Assembly: GCF_000183425.1 (NCBI RefSeq)
Contig: NC_014759.1
Coordinates: forward strand, 3,255,001 to 3,319,000
Length of the DNA stretch: 64,000 bases
Source of the DNA: Marivirga tractuosa DSM 4126
Lineage (GTDB): Bacteria; Bacteroidota; Bacteroidia; Cytophagales; Cyclobacteriaceae
Direction of reading: 5' to 3'
The notes beneath the pieces are model-generated. The model was given only the letters and a program-made list of their open reading frames with translations, was not told where the DNA came from and did no database searches. Position 1 is the first letter of the stretch. Each line of letters opens with the position of its first letter. Both the position numbers and the translations under genes were made by a program. Below, in pieces: positions 62,751 to 64,000 of this stretch.

Positions 62751-62863
62751 TGAGTACTGAAGCAATAATCGGAATGGTAGTTTGTTTGACTATTACCTTA
62801 GGAGGCTTTATAGTTCTAGTGCTAAAGGCACTTTCAATGGATAAGAAAAAAGAAGAGGAATAG
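62747..62863 (+). CDS. MetS-like small subunit of NSS transporter, 38 aa
   Basis: Very short gene: MMSTEAIIGMVVCLTITLGG begins it, continuing as one membrane helix (about 6-28) and a charged tail MDKKKEEE. The start overlaps the transporter stop by 4 nt. The composition and position match the MetS small-subunit family of NSS transporters (known from Corynebacterium MetPS). A start at 62750 is also possible and removes one Met. A bidirectional terminator follows. Confidence 0.82.
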   Translation: MMSTEAIIGMVVCLTITLGGFIVLVLKALSMDKKKEEE

Positions 62864-62888
62864 AAATCTCTAGAAACTAAAACTTATA

Positions 62889-62920
62889 AAAAGGGGAATC
62901 GATCGGTTCCCCTTTTATTT
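62889..62920. terminator. Bidirectional terminator between MetS-like and DUF1543 genes
   Basis: GGGGAA (62893-62898) and TTCCCC (62907-62912) with extra A/T pairs outside and a CGATCG loop; T-run follows on the plus strand and an A-run precedes, so it can serve both convergent genes. Confidence 0.85.
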
Positions 62921-63460
62921 TTTCAGCTCCAAAAATTCTTTGACCACTTTTTTAGGTAGTACGTGATAGCCGTTAATTGGCTTTAAGTTTTCATGCTTAT
63001 CTGTCGGTCTGAGATGAACATGATATCCATCCAATTCTTCAATAGCAATCATATCATCAACTTCATATAGATCATCTTTATGAACTTCATCATATCCCTT
63101 CAATAATTTTTCTTTGGCTCTTTTCTTTATTTCAGTAGCTAACCTGCCCACCAGAAAGGTATTGGCATGATGCTCCATGAAATCACCCTTCTTGTATGCA
63201 CCCAGATTTATGAAAAATAATTTTTTGTCCTTTTCAAGGCTTTTTTCCTTTTGCAAGCTAATTTCATATCCATCTACGACATTCAATTCCATATATGAAT
63301 CGATATGCATCTTCTCAGGCAGCCCAAACCATTTTTCGAGTAATTGAAAATAGCAATCCTCTATAGTGGTGCCAACAGTAAACACCACATCATGCAGTTC
63401 AGTATTAGATTTTTCTGCTGAGCCGCCCAAGACGACTGCATACAATTTTAATGAGTTCAT
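62915..63460 (-). CDS. DUF1543 domain-containing protein
   Basis: 181 residues with two DUF1543-type units: KLYAVVLGGSAEKSNTELHDVVFTVG at the N-terminus and LFFINLGAYKKGDFMEHHANTFLVG in the middle, the recurring (L/V)GG or NLGAY...E(H/L)H pattern. The family has no known function; it is cytoplasmic and small. It has a promoter candidate at 63514-63521 and shares the short divergent region with tpx. Confidence 0.88.
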   Translation of the reverse strand: MNSLKLYAVVLGGSAEKSNTELHDVVFTVGTTIEDCYFQLLEKWFGLPEKMHIDSYMELNVVDGYEISLQKEKSLEKDKKLFFINLGAYKKGDFMEHHANTFLVGRLATEIKKRAKEKLLKGYDEVHKDDLYEVDDMIAIEELDGYHVHLRPTDKHENLKPINGYHVLPKKVVKEFLELKK

Positions 63461-63513
63461 TTTTTTAAATCTTTGTGTAAATTCAATAACTATTCAATGC
63501 GAATCAAGTTTAG

Positions 63514-63521
63514 CAAAGGTA
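63514..63521 (-). promoter_or_regulatory. Candidate -7 element for the DUF1543 gene
   Basis: Minus-strand TACCTTTG matches TAnnTTTG, about 53 nt before the DUF1543 start. The divergent tpx start is 21 nt away on the other side. Confidence 0.35.
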
Positions 63522-63542
63522 AACTAAATTAAAAATAAAAAT

Positions 63543-64000
63543 ATGGCAGAAATAACATTAGGCGGAAATCCGTCAAACACAGTAGGAAACTTACCTTCAA
63601 AAGGCCAAAACGCCCCTGATTTCAAACTGGTAAAAACAGATATGTCCGAAGTTTCACTTTCAGATTTTAAAGGAAAAAACGTGATTTTAAATATTTTCCC
63701 AAGTGTTGATACTGGTGTTTGCGCTACGTCTGTAAGAAAATTTAATGAAGAAGCAGCTGCATTAGATAATACAGTTGTTTTATGTATTTCAAAAGATTTA
63801 CCTTTTGCGCAAGCTAGATTTTGCGGAGCCGAAGGAATAGAAAATGCTATTCCAGTCTCAAATTTCAGAAATGATAGCTTTGGGCAAGATTACGGAGTTG
63901 AAATCCTAGATGGAGGATTCAAAGGTCTAAATGCTAGAGCCGTGGTAGTAGTCAATCCAGAAGGAGAAGTGATCTATAATCAATTGGTTCCTGAGATCGG
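63543..64000 (+). CDS. tpx: Thiol peroxidase Tpx (3' truncated by window edge)
   Basis: Atypical two-Cys peroxiredoxin reducing lipid and hydrogen peroxides with thioredoxin. About 152 of the usual 166 residues are visible. It opens [17 protein letters not shown], with peroxidatic Cys60 in [11 protein letters not shown] and resolving Cys94 in ARFCGAEG, both correctly placed. The visible reading frame is open to the end of the window, so the stop lies outside. It adds to the thiol-redox genes OsmC, ytxJ and ypdA seen here. Confidence 0.96.
   Translation, partial: MAEITLGGNPSNTVGNLPSKGQNAPDFKLVKTDMSEVSLSDFKGKNVILNIFPSVDTGVCATSVRKFNEEAAALDNTVVLCISKDLPFAQARFCGAEGIENAIPVSNFRNDSFGQDYGVEILDGGFKGLNARAVVVVNPEGEVIYNQLVPEI

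Overview
This is a low-GC chromosomal window from a member of the Bacteroidota, most likely a marine or aerobic Cytophagales bacterium of the Marivirga/Flammeovirgaceae type. The evidence is the many lipoproteins with Bacteroidota-style lipoboxes, a TonB-dependent receptor with a carboxypeptidase-regulatory-like N-terminus, Rho with a long charged insert, bacillithiol proteins (YpdA, YtxJ), a proton-pumping rhodopsin, TAnnTTTG promoter elements and weak ribosome-binding sites. The genus is a guess. I saw no rRNA, tRNA, CRISPR, prophage or intact insertion sequence. Two genes are cut by the window edges: phosphatidylserine decarboxylase on the left and thiol peroxidase on the right.

Layout. 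0-4 kb: phospholipid and heme genes (psd, retropepsin-like protease, hemC, a cyclophilin lipoprotein, an SDR reductase). 4-16 kb: an envelope and signalling island with a large secreted protein, an SH3 protein, small lipoproteins, a VanW-like protein, a three-gene cassette (discoidin-like lipoprotein, VanX-type dipeptidase, polytopic GT-C-like protein), and a two-component system (7TM histidine kinase, LytTR regulator) with a TIGR02206-type membrane protein between its genes. Three promoters in this island carry the same tandem motif at exactly 20 bp spacing, a candidate LytTR operator. 16-31 kb: a saccharopine/alanine dehydrogenase-like enzyme, deoxynucleoside kinase, rhodopsin, a J-domain/TPR protein, M28 peptidase, glycosyltransferase, YpdA, serS, rho, a CorA homologue, an RsmI-like methylase and metK. 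31-45 kb: ammonium transporter, mazG, a possible NqrM-like protein, DUF2807 protein, an esterase-like lipoprotein, ppa, an MscS channel, a beta-propeller lipoprotein, a TonB receptor paired with a beta-helix lipoprotein, and a MoxR ATPase. 45-64 kb: apt, threonine aldolase, a GNAT-nitrilase fusion, lipA, OsmC, ytxJ, a tandem-repeat secreted protein, a fused E1 2-oxoacid dehydrogenase, an M16 peptidase with ispF and mnmD, a nucleotidyltransferase pair, a degenerate ureohydrolase, a sodium symporter with a tiny MetS-like subunit, a DUF1543 protein and tpx.

The most interesting signals are (1) the three 20-bp-spaced tandem operator-like motifs next to the LytTR system and the vanW/vanX-like envelope genes, (2) a DTE-type rhodopsin with Gly at the helix-E fenestration position, suggesting a carotenoid antenna, (3) several dispersed hairpin repeat families, including a two-hairpin element present in opposite orientations 22.7 kb apart, (4) an arginase-family protein lacking two of six metal ligands, (5) a CorA homologue with GIN in place of GMN, and (6) a secreted protein with about nine 17-18-residue DKLM-type repeats.
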